From the NCBI GenBank assembly GCA_964367905.1, contig CAYIZP010000038.1, positions 1 to 30,101 of the forward strand: a DNA stretch of 30,101 nucleotides, written 5' to 3'. Position numbers and translations under genes: made by a program. The notes under the pieces were generated by a model. It did not search any database, was not told the origin of the DNA, and saw only the letters and a program-made list of their open reading frames with translations. Source of the stretch: CAUPWF01 sp964367905. Its GTDB lineage: Bacteria; Bacillota; Clostridia; Lachnospirales; Lachnospiraceae. Of the stretch, positions 1 to 7,963 are shown in pieces (within the stretch, counting starts at the first letter, position 1; each line of letters begins with the position of its first letter).

Positions 1-7
1 TGTAAAA

Positions 8-265
8 TCAAGTATTTTTAATCAAGGTTAGCATGTTGCCGTGGCAGATGAATAGCACTTTAATACAATATTCTGTATTTAGGGATTTTCCCCCACCATC
101 ATTTAATACGACAGGAGAACCCCCTAAAATAACATCGCTTGTCATTCTATTTCGCGAGTCCGACACTTTTGTTTTAATCATGATATCATTATGGGTCAAC
201 AAATTTGCTATGCTAACATAATGTTCATAGTTATAAGTTTTATAAACTTCTTTCCATTTAAACAT
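8..265 (-). CDS. Small hypothetical protein (85 aa)
   Basis: No confident function. The start is supported by a strong GGGAGGAGG ribosome binding site about 6 bases before the ATG. The protein opens with a WKEVY...YNYEHYVSIANLL segment, then IKTKV and a Gly-rich GGGKSLN stretch. This order resembles small Clostridia proteins of the DUF2007-like 'putative signal transducing' type, but I cannot confirm membership. It lies 28 bases downstream of the lipoprotein gene on the same strand, so the two probably share a transcript. The C-terminus contains KVLFICHGN, which superficially recalls the start of low-molecular-weight tyrosine phosphatases, but the Cys-x5-Arg loop is missing. Confidence 0.7.
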   Translation of the reverse strand: MFKWKEVYKTYNYEHYVSIANLLTHNDIMIKTKVSDSRNRMTSDVILGGSPVVLNDGGGKSLNTEYCIKVLFICHGNMLTLIKNT

Positions 266-293
266 TTTATTGCCTCCTCCCTTCGCACCTTAT

Positions 294-860
294 TTACAGC
301 ATCATTTCACGATACTCATTATCTTTGCTTGCATCGAAACCTATCGGCAAATATTCTTCCTCTATGTACTCCGCATAACTAACATCCATGAAATAATTGC
401 AAAATATCATTTCAACATAAACAATTCTGTTATCATCGTCCGCCAAAGCATAAACCAATCCATATTCCTCATCAGAATTCATCGCGATCAACTCATATCC
501 TTCCCTGAACCCAGTCGCTGAATAAATCCCCTCATAATCATCAATTCCGATTTCCTGCAATCTTGCTATCTCATTTGCATAATCAGCTTGATCATACGCA
601 ACAACCATTTTACCCAGAAACTGTGCATCAAATGGATTATCATATAGCATTAAGAAGTCTTCCACTTCCTCTTCCTGCCCGATTGTATTTGGAAAAATAT
701 CATCATCTACCCCCCATTTATTGTCGAAGGGCTCTACTGCTGTTTCTCCAAAAACAGTAGTGTATTCACTTATATCTGTTTCCATTATTACTTCTCTTGA
801 ACATGCTGAAATACTAGCGCTTACTAAAATCAAACTCATCAATAATATAATTTTTCTCAT
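294..860 (-). CDS. Hypothetical lipoprotein (188 aa)
   Basis: The N-terminus is a typical lipoprotein signal: MRKI, a hydrophobic stretch and a lipobox SISAC with the lipid-modified Cys at residue 20. The mature protein should therefore be anchored on the outer face of the membrane. The remainder is acidic and rich in Asp, Glu and Tyr, with no enzyme motif that I recognise. The start has a clear GGAGGT site 8 bases upstream. A TATAAT box on the minus strand at 921-926 could be its promoter. The gene likely forms a two-gene unit with the small protein just downstream. Function unknown. Confidence 0.8.
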   Translation of the reverse strand: MRKIILLMSLILVSASISACSREVIMETDISEYTTVFGETAVEPFDNKWGVDDDIFPNTIGQEEEVEDFLMLYDNPFDAQFLGKMVVAYDQADYANEIARLQEIGIDDYEGIYSATGFREGYELIAMNSDEEYGLVYALADDDNRIVYVEMIFCNYFMDVSYAEYIEEEYLPIGFDASKDNEYREMML

Positions 861-920
861 ATTGTTTTACCTCCATAAAAGTCGTTTAAGCCACTTACAT
901 TCGCGACTACTAACATCTAA

Positions 921-926
921 ATTATA
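921..926 (-). promoter_or_regulatory. Candidate -10 box for the lipoprotein gene
   Basis: Read on the minus strand this is a perfect TATAAT, about 60 bases upstream of the lipoprotein start. A TTGTTT sequence 15 bases further upstream is a poor, closely spaced -35. The call rests on the -10 alone. Confidence 0.35.
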
Positions 927-1013
927 CAACAAAAGTTTACAAAACAATGCATATTATATTCTTTTAAGAATTATTTAAGCAATTTCAAATCTGAAATAGA
1001 AAATGAATAAATT

Positions 1014-1538
1014 TTATGTGTTCACCACCCGAATCTGACACATCTTCATTGCCTCCAATGCGTTGTTGTGACTCTCCACCGTAACCCCAGCACAGCAGCT
1101 TGCATCGACGGTCAGTGTCGCTTCTGGGAAAAACGCCTTCAATATCATCGCATTGCTGATAACACAGATATCTGTGCATAATCCAACCAGCATGATTGAT
1201 AAATCTTCTTTGTCTTCATTTATTTTCTCGATGAATGCGGGTAATTCTTTCCCGCCAAATGAGTACTTGTCGTAGATATGTTCTGTCACTAAATCTGCTA
1301 TCTGTGGATGAATCTGCCACCCTTTCGTTCCTTGAATACAGTGTTTCACTGGCAGGTTCTTCCCCTCCTGTGTGTCTAGATAATTCTCAAAATGAGTATC
1401 CCTTGTAAATACGACTGTCCCCTCAAAGTTTTCTATCTTGCTCCTCACATTTGGCAAGATTTTTACAGCCTCTTGTGTTCCGAGGCTTCCGTCAATAAAA
1501 TCCACCTGCATGTCTACTACCAATAAAATATTTTTCAT
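1014..1538 (-). CDS. Cysteine hydrolase, isochorismatase family (nicotinamidase-like)
   Basis: A 174-residue single-domain hydrolase of the isochorismatase/nicotinamidase superfamily. The triad can be read as Asp9 in LLVVDMQVDF, Lys91 in DKYSFGG and the nucleophile Cys125 in GLCTDICV. Metal ligands of the nicotinamidase type also appear present: Asp47 and His49 in TRDTH, and His66 in KHCIQGTKG. That favours an amidase such as nicotinamidase (nicotinamide to nicotinate, NAD salvage) over isochorismatase, which lacks the Cys. The substrate remains an inference. The start has an AGGGAGGT site 9 bases upstream. The gene stands alone, with 153 bases to the lipoprotein gene downstream and a long non-coding stretch upstream. 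Confidence 0.88.
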   Translation of the reverse strand: MKNILLVVDMQVDFIDGSLGTQEAVKILPNVRSKIENFEGTVVFTRDTHFENYLDTQEGKNLPVKHCIQGTKGWQIHPQIADLVTEHIYDKYSFGGKELPAFIEKINEDKEDLSIMLVGLCTDICVISNAMILKAFFPEATLTVDASCCAGVTVESHNNALEAMKMCQIRVVNT

Positions 1539-1657
1539 TCCACACTACCTCCCTTGTCCTTCATCAAATCTATTTTAGTTCATAATGTTACGCTTCAGCC
1601 CCTAAATATACTATAATTAAAAACCCATTTACCTGTGTAAAAGAAATGAATTTTACT

Positions 1658-1920
1658 TTACATATAAATACTTGAAACCACAGCCTACTTATCTGTATTT
1701 CTATCCACAAAATTGACTCGCCTTCTCCGATTTACATATAAGATGTTATCGCAAACAACTTCTTATATGTATTTAGAGTCGTTGTGTGAGCCATTTTGCT
1801 GCAAAATACAGATAAACCATTGAATTTGAACTAGGCTTATATGTAATTGCATTATAGGCAACCTCGAAATCGCTTAAAAATACATATAAATGGGGCTCTG
1901 TCTAATAACTTTATATGTAT
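1658..1920. repeat. Nested hairpin array, locus 1 (TACATATAA arms)
   Basis: Inverted-repeat arms nest within each other. Outermost is TTACATATAA at 1658-1667 with TTATATGTAA at 1837-1846. Next is AGCCTA (1682-1687) with TAGGCT (1832-1837). Then comes a perfect 12-bp pair, TTATCTGTATTT (1689-1700) with AAATACAGATAA (1804-1815). Innermost is TACATATAAGA (1733-1743) with TCTTATATGTA (1761-1771). A separate 11-bp hairpin follows, ATACATATAAA (1880-1890) with TTTATATGTAT (1910-1920). The same arm sequences recur at 16544-16805. All pairings were read by eye. The biological role is unknown. Confidence 0.75.
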
Positions 1921-2036
1921 ACACTCTTAAAGTGAACTACTCGATAATTGAAGTGCCGAGAATTCCCACTATATTTCTTAAAGAGTTCATCCTTTGCATG
2001 GTAATTCTACCATAAACTCATGAGAAAATATAGCTC

Positions 2037-2065
2037 TAGACTATCCAAAATCATTATGTTACAAT
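2037..2065 (+). promoter_or_regulatory. Candidate promoter of the Opp/Dpp-type operon
   Basis: A TAGACT -35 (2037-2042), a 17-base spacer and a TACAAT -10 (2060-2065) preceded by an extended TGT element. The predicted start of transcription is near 2072. This is about five bases before the outer stem of the structured leader and about 230 bases upstream of the binding-protein gene. Confidence 0.5.
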
Positions 2066-2076
2066 TTGATTATAAC

Positions 2077-2239
2077 TATTCAGCCTTGCACTGAATGCGA
2101 GTAAGTCTGTGCTGTGTTTACATAGCATCAGACGCATCTTGCGATTCAGGCATAAGACGTTTAGCCGCAATCGAGGATGTAGCTGTGAAACAGCGTAATG
2201 GATCACGCAGTGATCCATCCGAGATGTTTAGGCTGAATA
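2077..2239 (+). ncRNA. Candidate structured leader RNA (multi-stem junction)
   Basis: A 163-base element closed by a perfect 9-bp outer stem, TATTCAGCC (2077-2085) with GGCTGAATA (2231-2239). Inside are four hairpins. The first is 2105-2133, GTCTG/CAGAC plus TGCT/AGCA. The second is 2135-2179, CATC-TTGCG with CGCAA...GATG and a five-base bulge. The third is 2182-2194, GCTGT-GAA-ACAGC. The fourth is 2198-2218, a 9-bp stem ATGGATCAC/GTGATCCAT with a GCA loop. It sits between a predicted promoter and the transporter operon, as a riboswitch or leader RNA would. It matches no RNA class that I recognise. A dispersed genomic repeat is the main alternative. Confidence 0.5.
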
Positions 2240-2302
2240 TCGTTCAGCTCACTGATTTAATACCAAGGATAAACTGATTCATAAGAATTACTGGAGGAAA
2301 AA

Positions 2303-4186
2303 ATGAAAAAGATATGTTTAATGTTAACTCTCACACTAATGTTAACCACCCTATTTACTGCTTGTGCTTCACCAAGTACTACTTCGGAGGAAGCTACCGC
2401 TGAGGAAACCGTTTCGGAAGATGCTGGTGAAGTGGAGTCTAATTCGAAAGTGCCACAAGATACCCTTATGGTGGGTACTGCCGAAATGAGCGGAGATTTC
2501 ATCAGTGGGTTCGGGAATAATGCCTACGATCTTTCTATTAAGACGTTAACTGGAGGATATATTGAAACCTACTCTCTGACAAACGATGGTGACATCGTGT
2601 TAAATGAAACTGTAGTAAAAGATTTAGGGATTGCCGATGATTCTGATGGAAACAAAACCTACACCTTTACCCTTCATGAAGACCTGTTCTGGAATAATGG
2701 CGATTCCATCACTGCACAAGACTTTGTAGCTTCCATTATGTGGTATTCTGCACCTGAATGGGCAGAAGCTGGTGGTTCTTCTGCTGGATATGATGCACTG
2801 GTTGGATATGAGGACTATAACACAGGTGCCTCCGAAGTATTTGCAGGGGTTCAATTAATATCTGATTATGAATTCTCCGTGACCGTTTCTGCAGAGCATT
2901 TTCCATATTATTGGGAGTCTATCAATGCGATGATTGGACCAACTCATTCTGCCACTTATCTACCAGAATGTGAGATTGTTTCGACAGAAGCTGGAACTGA
3001 ACTTGTCTTCTCTGAAGGTGACTTACTTGCAAACTGCAACCGAATTGCAACCACTGAACGATATGCACCAACCGTGACTTGTGGCCCATATACCTTTGTT
3101 TCTTTTGAGAATCAAACTGTAACATTGGAATTGAACGAATATTTCAAAGGTGACTTCAATGGAGACAAACCTACGATTCAAAAGGTTGTACAAAAAGCTA
3201 TCCCACAAGATACGAATGTCGAATGGGTTCTAAATGGTGAAGTCGATTTAGTTACTAGTATTGTAGAGGGTGAAAAAATCGAGGCTGCAAAAACATCGGA
3301 TGCCGTTTCCTATCAATCTTACCTACGTTCTGGATTTGGCTATCTTGCAATGATGTGTGATGTTGGACCAACCGCGGATGTGAATGTCCGCTGGGCGCTT
3401 GCCTCTCTCATTGACCGAACATCTGTTGTGGACTATGTATTGGGTGGATATGGAAGCACAGTCGATTCTGAATACGGGATTGGTCAATGGATGTACATGG
3501 AAAAAGCTGCCGAGCTACAAGAATCGCTCAAGCCAATTTCCTTTAATATTGATGTGGCAAATGACTACCTGGATCAAACAGAATGGACCTTTGAAGCGGA
3601 TGGAACAACTGCCTTTGATTCTACCAAAGCAACTGAAGACGGTTCCTATCTTCGCCACAATGCAGCAGGCGAACCATTGGTTATCAATCATCTTGGAATT
3701 ACAGACAATGTTCTGACTGATATTATTGAAATTCAATATGCTGCCAACGCTCCTCTGGCTGGACTTGAATTTAACCTTCAAAAAAGTGAGTACAATGCCG
3801 TTTTAGATGAGTTCTATTTTGCCTATGAGACACCAGACGAGGAACGAACCTATCATACCTTTAACTTGGCTACGAATTTCACTGCCGTATTTGATCGTTA
3901 TTATTCATGGCACTCTGATTTTATGGAGACACAACAGAACAAAGGACAACTCAGCGACTCAGAGCTTGATGAGCTTATCATCGCAATGCGCGAGACAGAA
4001 CCTGATGACCGAGATGCTTATTTAGATGCTTGGCTCGATTATCAAGTTCGCTGGAATGAGCTCATGCCACAAGTACCTCTGTATTCCAATGAATATTACG
4101 ACATCTACAACACAGCCCTTACTGGTGTAAATACTGGACCTTATGCAGGTTATGAAGATGTAATCTGTCAAATAACAAAGAACTAA
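2303..4186 (+). CDS. ABC transporter substrate-binding lipoprotein, family 5 (Opp/Dpp type)
   Basis: A 627-residue extracellular binding protein of the SBP_bac_5 family, which captures oligopeptides, nickel complexes or some sugars for an Opp/Dpp-type importer. The signal peptide ends in a lipobox LFTAC with the lipidated Cys at residue 21, followed by a Ser/Thr/Glu-rich linker. The family-typical segment LHEDLFWNNGDSITAQDFV lies near residue 125. It is longer than the usual 500-550 residues. The start has GGAGG 7 bases upstream. It is the first gene of a six-gene operon, 16 bases before the first permease, and is preceded by a possible structured leader. The ligand cannot be read from the sequence. 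Confidence 0.93.
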   Translation: MKKICLMLTLTLMLTTLFTACASPSTTSEEATAEETVSEDAGEVESNSKVPQDTLMVGTAEMSGDFISGFGNNAYDLSIKTLTGGYIETYSLTNDGDIVLNETVVKDLGIADDSDGNKTYTFTLHEDLFWNNGDSITAQDFVASIMWYSAPEWAEAGGSSAGYDALVGYEDYNTGASEVFAGVQLISDYEFSVTVSAEHFPYYWESINAMIGPTHSATYLPECEIVSTEAGTELVFSEGDLLANCNRIATTERYAPTVTCGPYTFVSFENQTVTLELNEYFKGDFNGDKPTIQKVVQKAIPQDTNVEWVLNGEVDLVTSIVEGEKIEAAKTSDAVSYQSYLRSGFGYLAMMCDVGPTADVNVRWALASLIDRTSVVDYVLGGYGSTVDSEYGIGQWMYMEKAAELQESLKPISFNIDVANDYLDQTEWTFEADGTTAFDSTKATEDGSYLRHNAAGEPLVINHLGITDNVLTDIIEIQYAANAPLAGLEFNLQKSEYNAVLDEFYFAYETPDEERTYHTFNLATNFTAVFDRYYSWHSDFMETQQNKGQLSDSELDELIIAMRETEPDDRDAYLDAWLDYQVRWNELMPQVPLYSNEYYDIYNTALTGVNTGPYAGYEDVICQITKN

Positions 4187-4202
4187 AACTAGAGGTGATT
4201 TC

Positions 4203-5174
4203 ATGTTACGCTACATATTAAAACGTATTTTGATTTTGATACCTGTTGTAATTTTGATATCCATCCTTACATTTGCACTCGTAAAGGTAATGCCTGGCGA
4301 TCCTGTTCGCCTGGCATTGCCAACGGATATCACGGAGGCTCAATATGAAGCCTCCTACGATGCAATGTATCAAAGACTCGGACTAGACAGAAGTTTGGTC
4401 GAACAATATTTCATATGGATCACGAACATATTTCGAGGCGATTTTGGCTATTCAAGTACCCATAATCGCCCTATTTCTGATATCATTGCGGAGCCTATGA
4501 GAAATACCTTGATTCTGAATCTGGGTGTAAATTTTCTCTATCTGCTGATTGCCATTCCCGTAGGTGTTCGTTGTGCTGTCAAACGCATGTCATTCTTCGA
4601 CAACAGTTGGCAAGTGTTTTCTCTCATCACCCACTCAACTCCTACCTTTTTCATTGCAATTTTATTAATCTATATATTTTCTGTAACTCTCGGCTGGTTT
4701 CCAATGGGCGGGATGCCTAGTTCTGCCACAACCCAAGGGATAGAATACATCTTAGCATGGATTCAGACCCTAGCACTTCCCGTAATTTCCCTAACGATTG
4801 TCAGCCTAGCTGGTGCTACAAGATACATTCGAAATGCTATGATAGAAGCCCTGAGCCAAGACTATATTCGTACCGCAAGGTCGAAGGGACTCTCGGAGAA
4901 AATCGTGATATACAGGCATGCATTTAGAAATGCTCTCATTCCCATCTCTTATATTATCGTGGGAACGTTATTCTCATTGTTTGCTGGTTCTGCAATCACT
5001 GAAACGGTCTTCCAGTACCATGGAATGGGAACTTTGCTCGTAGATGCGGTCTTTGGTCTTGATAATAATTTGATTATTACACTGAACTTATTTTACGCGA
5101 CACTAAGTCTTGCTTCTGTACTTGTCGCCGATGTTGTGTATGCGATTGTAGACCCACGTATTAAGATGAATTAA
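4203..5174 (+). CDS. ABC transporter permease, OppB/DppB type
   Basis: A 323-residue inner-membrane permease with the usual order: an N-terminal helix (MLRYILKRILILIPVVILIS), an external loop with MPGDPVR, and five further hydrophobic helices. The cytoplasmic EAA loop reads EALSQDYIRTARSKGLSEK...RHAFRNALIP (about residues 216-246), the docking site for the ATPase subunits. Length is normal for the family. Its SD, AGGTGA, lies just upstream of the ATG and just after the stop of the binding-protein gene. It pairs with the unusual OppC-type permease 13 bases downstream. Confidence 0.93.
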   Translation: MLRYILKRILILIPVVILISILTFALVKVMPGDPVRLALPTDITEAQYEASYDAMYQRLGLDRSLVEQYFIWITNIFRGDFGYSSTHNRPISDIIAEPMRNTLILNLGVNFLYLLIAIPVGVRCAVKRMSFFDNSWQVFSLITHSTPTFFIAILLIYIFSVTLGWFPMGGMPSSATTQGIEYILAWIQTLALPVISLTIVSLAGATRYIRNAMIEALSQDYIRTARSKGLSEKIVIYRHAFRNALIPISYIIVGTLFSLFAGSAITETVFQYHGMGTLLVDAVFGLDNNLIITLNLFYATLSLASVLVADVVYAIVDPRIKMN

Positions 5175-5187
5175 TAAGGAGAACAGA

Positions 5188-6930
5188 ATGATAAAAAAAT
5201 TCATGCGCAACAAGCTTGGAATCGTAGGCATCATAGGATTTTTATCTGTATTCCTCTTTTGTTTCGTCGGTTCATATTTATTTCCAATCAATGAAACTTA
5301 TACAGAACTATCCCATGCGAACTTGCGCCCAGGTTACAATTATTTAGATTATCCCCCTGAACTTCAGGAGGAATCCATCGTTCAGATTGCTTCTGGAATT
5401 TCTTTTAGTGCCGGAATTACGGAAGAAGGTGATTTTTTCCTATGGGGCACTGAATCGAATAAGACGCAGGGAGAGATCTCTCAACCTATATTCAATGTTC
5501 CCCAAGAAGTGTATGACAACAATATCGTCAATATTGCCTGTGGTGGCAATCATATCGTTGCAATCGACGACACAGGGCAGTTTTATACTTGGGGATATAA
5601 TGAAGGTGGGCAAACAGAGATTCCAAATAATATCATCAACGAATTTGCAAACAATAACCTCGACGCTGAGCAAATGGAAGCAAAATCACAATGGACTGCC
5701 ACCCTCAGTAGCGAAGGCAAGCTCTTCCTCTGGGGAAACACACAGATCCAAATGACCTTTCTCATCCCCCCAAGCAGTCAGGGTCGTATCACGAAATTTG
5801 CTGGTGGAGATACCAACATTGCTCTATTGCATGATGACGGTACCGTTGCTGTCATTGGAGACCGCGGAACAGAGTTTTATCTTCAACTTCCTACCGAACT
5901 AACCGATGGGAGTGTCACTGTTGTGGATATCGCTGCAACGAATAAAAATGTATTAGCATTGGACGATAACGGCAAATTATATACCTGGGGAAGTTCACAA
6001 AACAATTTGTTAAATCTGCCTACGATAGATGAGACTACCGTCTCTGTCCATGCTGGTTATAATAATTTTTTCACTCTATCTGATACTGGTAATATCTCTG
6101 GATGGGGCAATGACACCTATTCGCAATTAGATAATCTAGATACAATGTCAGATATTCAAATGCTTTATACCGATTATTATCAGTTCTATGCCATAAATAC
6201 AGAGAATGAGATATCGGCATTTGGAAATGAGGGCTATCTATTCGGTACAGACCAATTTGGTCGTGATATGTTCACCCGGATGATGCACGGTGGTCGCATC
6301 TCACTGACTGTAGGAGCGATTGCAGTAATCATCTCTGTGATAATTGCATTGTTTGTTGGTTTGACATCTGGGTATTTTGGTGGAATCATCGACCACATCC
6401 TTATGCGAATTACCGATGTGTTTTCTTCTATTCCATTCTATCCAATTGCAATCACGCTTTCTTATGCGATAGGACATTCCATGTCCGAAACGCAGAAGCT
6501 CTATCTGATTATGGTTGTACTTGGATTACTGGGATGGATGTCCCTTGCAAAATTTATTCGCGCACAGCTTCTATTAGAACGGGAAAAGGATTTCGTTCTA
6601 GCCGCACATGCGCTAGGAATCAAAGACCACGTCATTATGTGGCGCCATATTCTTCCAAATATTTTAAGCCTAGTAATTGTCAATATCACACTGGCATATG
6701 CTTCTTCACTCTTAGCGGAATCTGCACTTTCATTTCTGGGATTTGGAGTTGCTGAACCGACCCCTTCATGGGGCAATATGCTCAATGCTGCTCAGGATAT
6801 TGCGGTAATACAATTCTACTGGTGGCGTTGGCTCATTCCTGCACTTTTTGTAATCTTCACTGCACTTTGTGTGAATTTCATAGGCGATGCCCTACGCGAA
6901 ACTCTTGACCCGAAAAATGCCGAGAGATAA
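5188..6930 (+). CDS. ABC transporter permease, OppC/DppC type, with inserted seven-repeat RCC1-like propeller
   Basis: A 580-residue protein, roughly twice the normal OppC length. Residues 11-33 form the first membrane helix. Residues 63-348 hold seven repeats of about 41 residues following the RCC1 pattern (I..IA.G..H..A....G..Y.WG.N..GQ). The clearest is IVNIACGGNHIVAI...GQFYTWGYNEGGQ at 113-142. The protein then resumes as an ordinary OppC, with FGTDQFGRDMFTRMMHGGR (352-370), helices to about 565 and the EAA loop EREKDFVLAAHALGIKDH...RHILPN (464-491). Seven repeats are enough for a complete seven-bladed propeller. The insertion lies in the first external loop, so it should face outside near the binding protein. 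The frame is open throughout, with AAGGAG before the start. The propeller's role is unknown. Confidence 0.93.
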   Translation: MIKKFMRNKLGIVGIIGFLSVFLFCFVGSYLFPINETYTELSHANLRPGYNYLDYPPELQEESIVQIASGISFSAGITEEGDFFLWGTESNKTQGEISQPIFNVPQEVYDNNIVNIACGGNHIVAIDDTGQFYTWGYNEGGQTEIPNNIINEFANNNLDAEQMEAKSQWTATLSSEGKLFLWGNTQIQMTFLIPPSSQGRITKFAGGDTNIALLHDDGTVAVIGDRGTEFYLQLPTELTDGSVTVVDIAATNKNVLALDDNGKLYTWGSSQNNLLNLPTIDETTVSVHAGYNNFFTLSDTGNISGWGNDTYSQLDNLDTMSDIQMLYTDYYQFYAINTENEISAFGNEGYLFGTDQFGRDMFTRMMHGGRISLTVGAIAVIISVIIALFVGLTSGYFGGIIDHILMRITDVFSSIPFYPIAITLSYAIGHSMSETQKLYLIMVVLGLLGWMSLAKFIRAQLLLEREKDFVLAAHALGIKDHVIMWRHILPNILSLVIVNITLAYASSLLAESALSFLGFGVAEPTPSWGNMLNAAQDIAVIQFYWWRWLIPALFVIFTALCVNFIGDALRETLDPKNAER

Positions 6931-6970
6931 GGTGTAAACACATCTCCCTGTATAGAAAGGAAGTACCTCT

Positions 6971-7963
6971 ATGAGCCTACTGGAAATAAACGATTTATAT
7001 ACCTATTTTGATACAAGACAAGGATTAATCAAGGCTGTAAATGGCGTCTCTCTTCGCATTGATGCTGGAAAAACACTTGCTGTTGTCGGAGAATCTGGTT
7101 CTGGCAAAAGCCAAACCGCCATGAGTATTCTTAAACTTTTCGATAAAAACCAAAGAATACATAGTGGTGAGATTTTGTTTGATGGCAAAATCATTTCAAA
7201 CAATGATAATCATGCAATGCGCGATATCCGTGGCAATTCTATCTCCATGATATTTCAAGAACCCATGAATAGTCTAAACCCCGTATTTAAAATCAGCCAT
7301 CAAATTGCGGAAGTCTTGATGTTACACCAGAAACAAAACAAGACGGAGGCATTGAACAATGCCGTGGAATTACTGAGAATGGTGAAGATTGCCCATCCCG
7401 AAAACATCGCCTCTCGCTATCCACACGAGCTATCTGGAGGCATGAGACAACGTGTCATGATTGCAATTGCACTGGCTTGTAAACCCAAGCTCTTAATTGC
7501 AGACGAGCCCACCACAGCTCTAGATGTAACCATTCAAGCACAAATTCTTCATTTAATACGGGAGTTGCAAAGAAAAGATAATACTGCGGTTATGTTCATC
7601 ACCCATGATCTCGGAGTAGTGAACCAGATTGCGGACGATGTTGCTGTTATGTATTGTGGACAAGTTGTAGAACTTGCTCCTGCATCGCATATTTTCAACC
7701 CAACATCCCCATATGTGCACCCTTATACAAAAGCTCTCCTCAATAGTCATCCCGCATACGCTAACACAAATGCAAGACGCTTAGAGACGATAGAGGGTAC
7801 GGTTCCTCATCCTCTAGATCTCCCTATCGGATGCAAATTCGCACTACGATGCAAGTTCGCAACCGAAGACTGCCACAAGATAGAACCACCACTCGAAGCA
7901 ATCAGCGATGTGCATCACATTCGCTGTTTTCACCCACAGATTGCGAGGTCGACCCATGAATGA
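6971..7963 (+). CDS. ABC transporter ATP-binding protein, OppD/DppD type
   Basis: A 330-residue cytoplasmic ATPase that powers the Opp/Dpp-type importer. It shows Walker A GESGSGKS (about residues 40-47), the Q-loop in MIFQEPMNSLNP, the signature LSGGMRQR, Walker B LLIADEPTTALD and the switch His in FITHD. The C-terminal Cys-containing extension GCKFALRCKFATEDC is typical of the oligopeptide/dipeptide ATPase C-terminal domain. An AGAAAGGAAG site precedes the ATG. Its last codons overlap the start of the next ATPase, implying translational coupling. Confidence 0.95.
   Translation: MSLLEINDLYTYFDTRQGLIKAVNGVSLRIDAGKTLAVVGESGSGKSQTAMSILKLFDKNQRIHSGEILFDGKIISNNDNHAMRDIRGNSISMIFQEPMNSLNPVFKISHQIAEVLMLHQKQNKTEALNNAVELLRMVKIAHPENIASRYPHELSGGMRQRVMIAIALACKPKLLIADEPTTALDVTIQAQILHLIRELQRKDNTAVMFITHDLGVVNQIADDVAVMYCGQVVELAPASHIFNPTSPYVHPYTKALLNSHPAYANTNARRLETIEGTVPHPLDLPIGCKFALRCKFATEDCHKIEPPLEAISDVHHIRCFHPQIARSTHE

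Larger units (their letters stand above)
1539..2302. other. 764-base non-coding region
   Basis: No convincing gene is present on either strand. It holds a nested array of hairpins (1658-1920), a promoter (2037-2065) and a multi-stem RNA candidate (2077-2239), all listed separately. The stretch 1921-2036 shows only a short hairpin with ATGGTA/TACCAT arms (1998-2013). Confidence 0.8.

Noticed and set aside
8..75. KVLFICHGN near the C-terminus of the first small protein, like the start of low-molecular-weight tyrosine phosphatases
   Set aside because: The Cys-x5-Arg catalytic loop is absent, and the motif lies at the end rather than the beginning of the protein. Treated as coincidence.
1658..1920. 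Repeats considered as a CRISPR array
   Set aside because: Copies are inverted and unevenly spaced, with nested pairing, and no cas gene is present.
2077..2239. Leader element considered as a tRNA, c-di-GMP riboswitch, RNase P or SRP RNA
   Set aside because: None of the conserved core sequences of these RNAs is visible.
2095..2277. 60-residue open frame over the structured leader
   Set aside because: It has no ribosome binding site, and it overlaps five paired stems. The base pattern is explained by RNA pairing rather than coding.
3384..3716. 110-residue plus-strand open frame inside the binding-protein gene
   Set aside because: Alternative frame of a gene with clear family motifs; no ribosome site.
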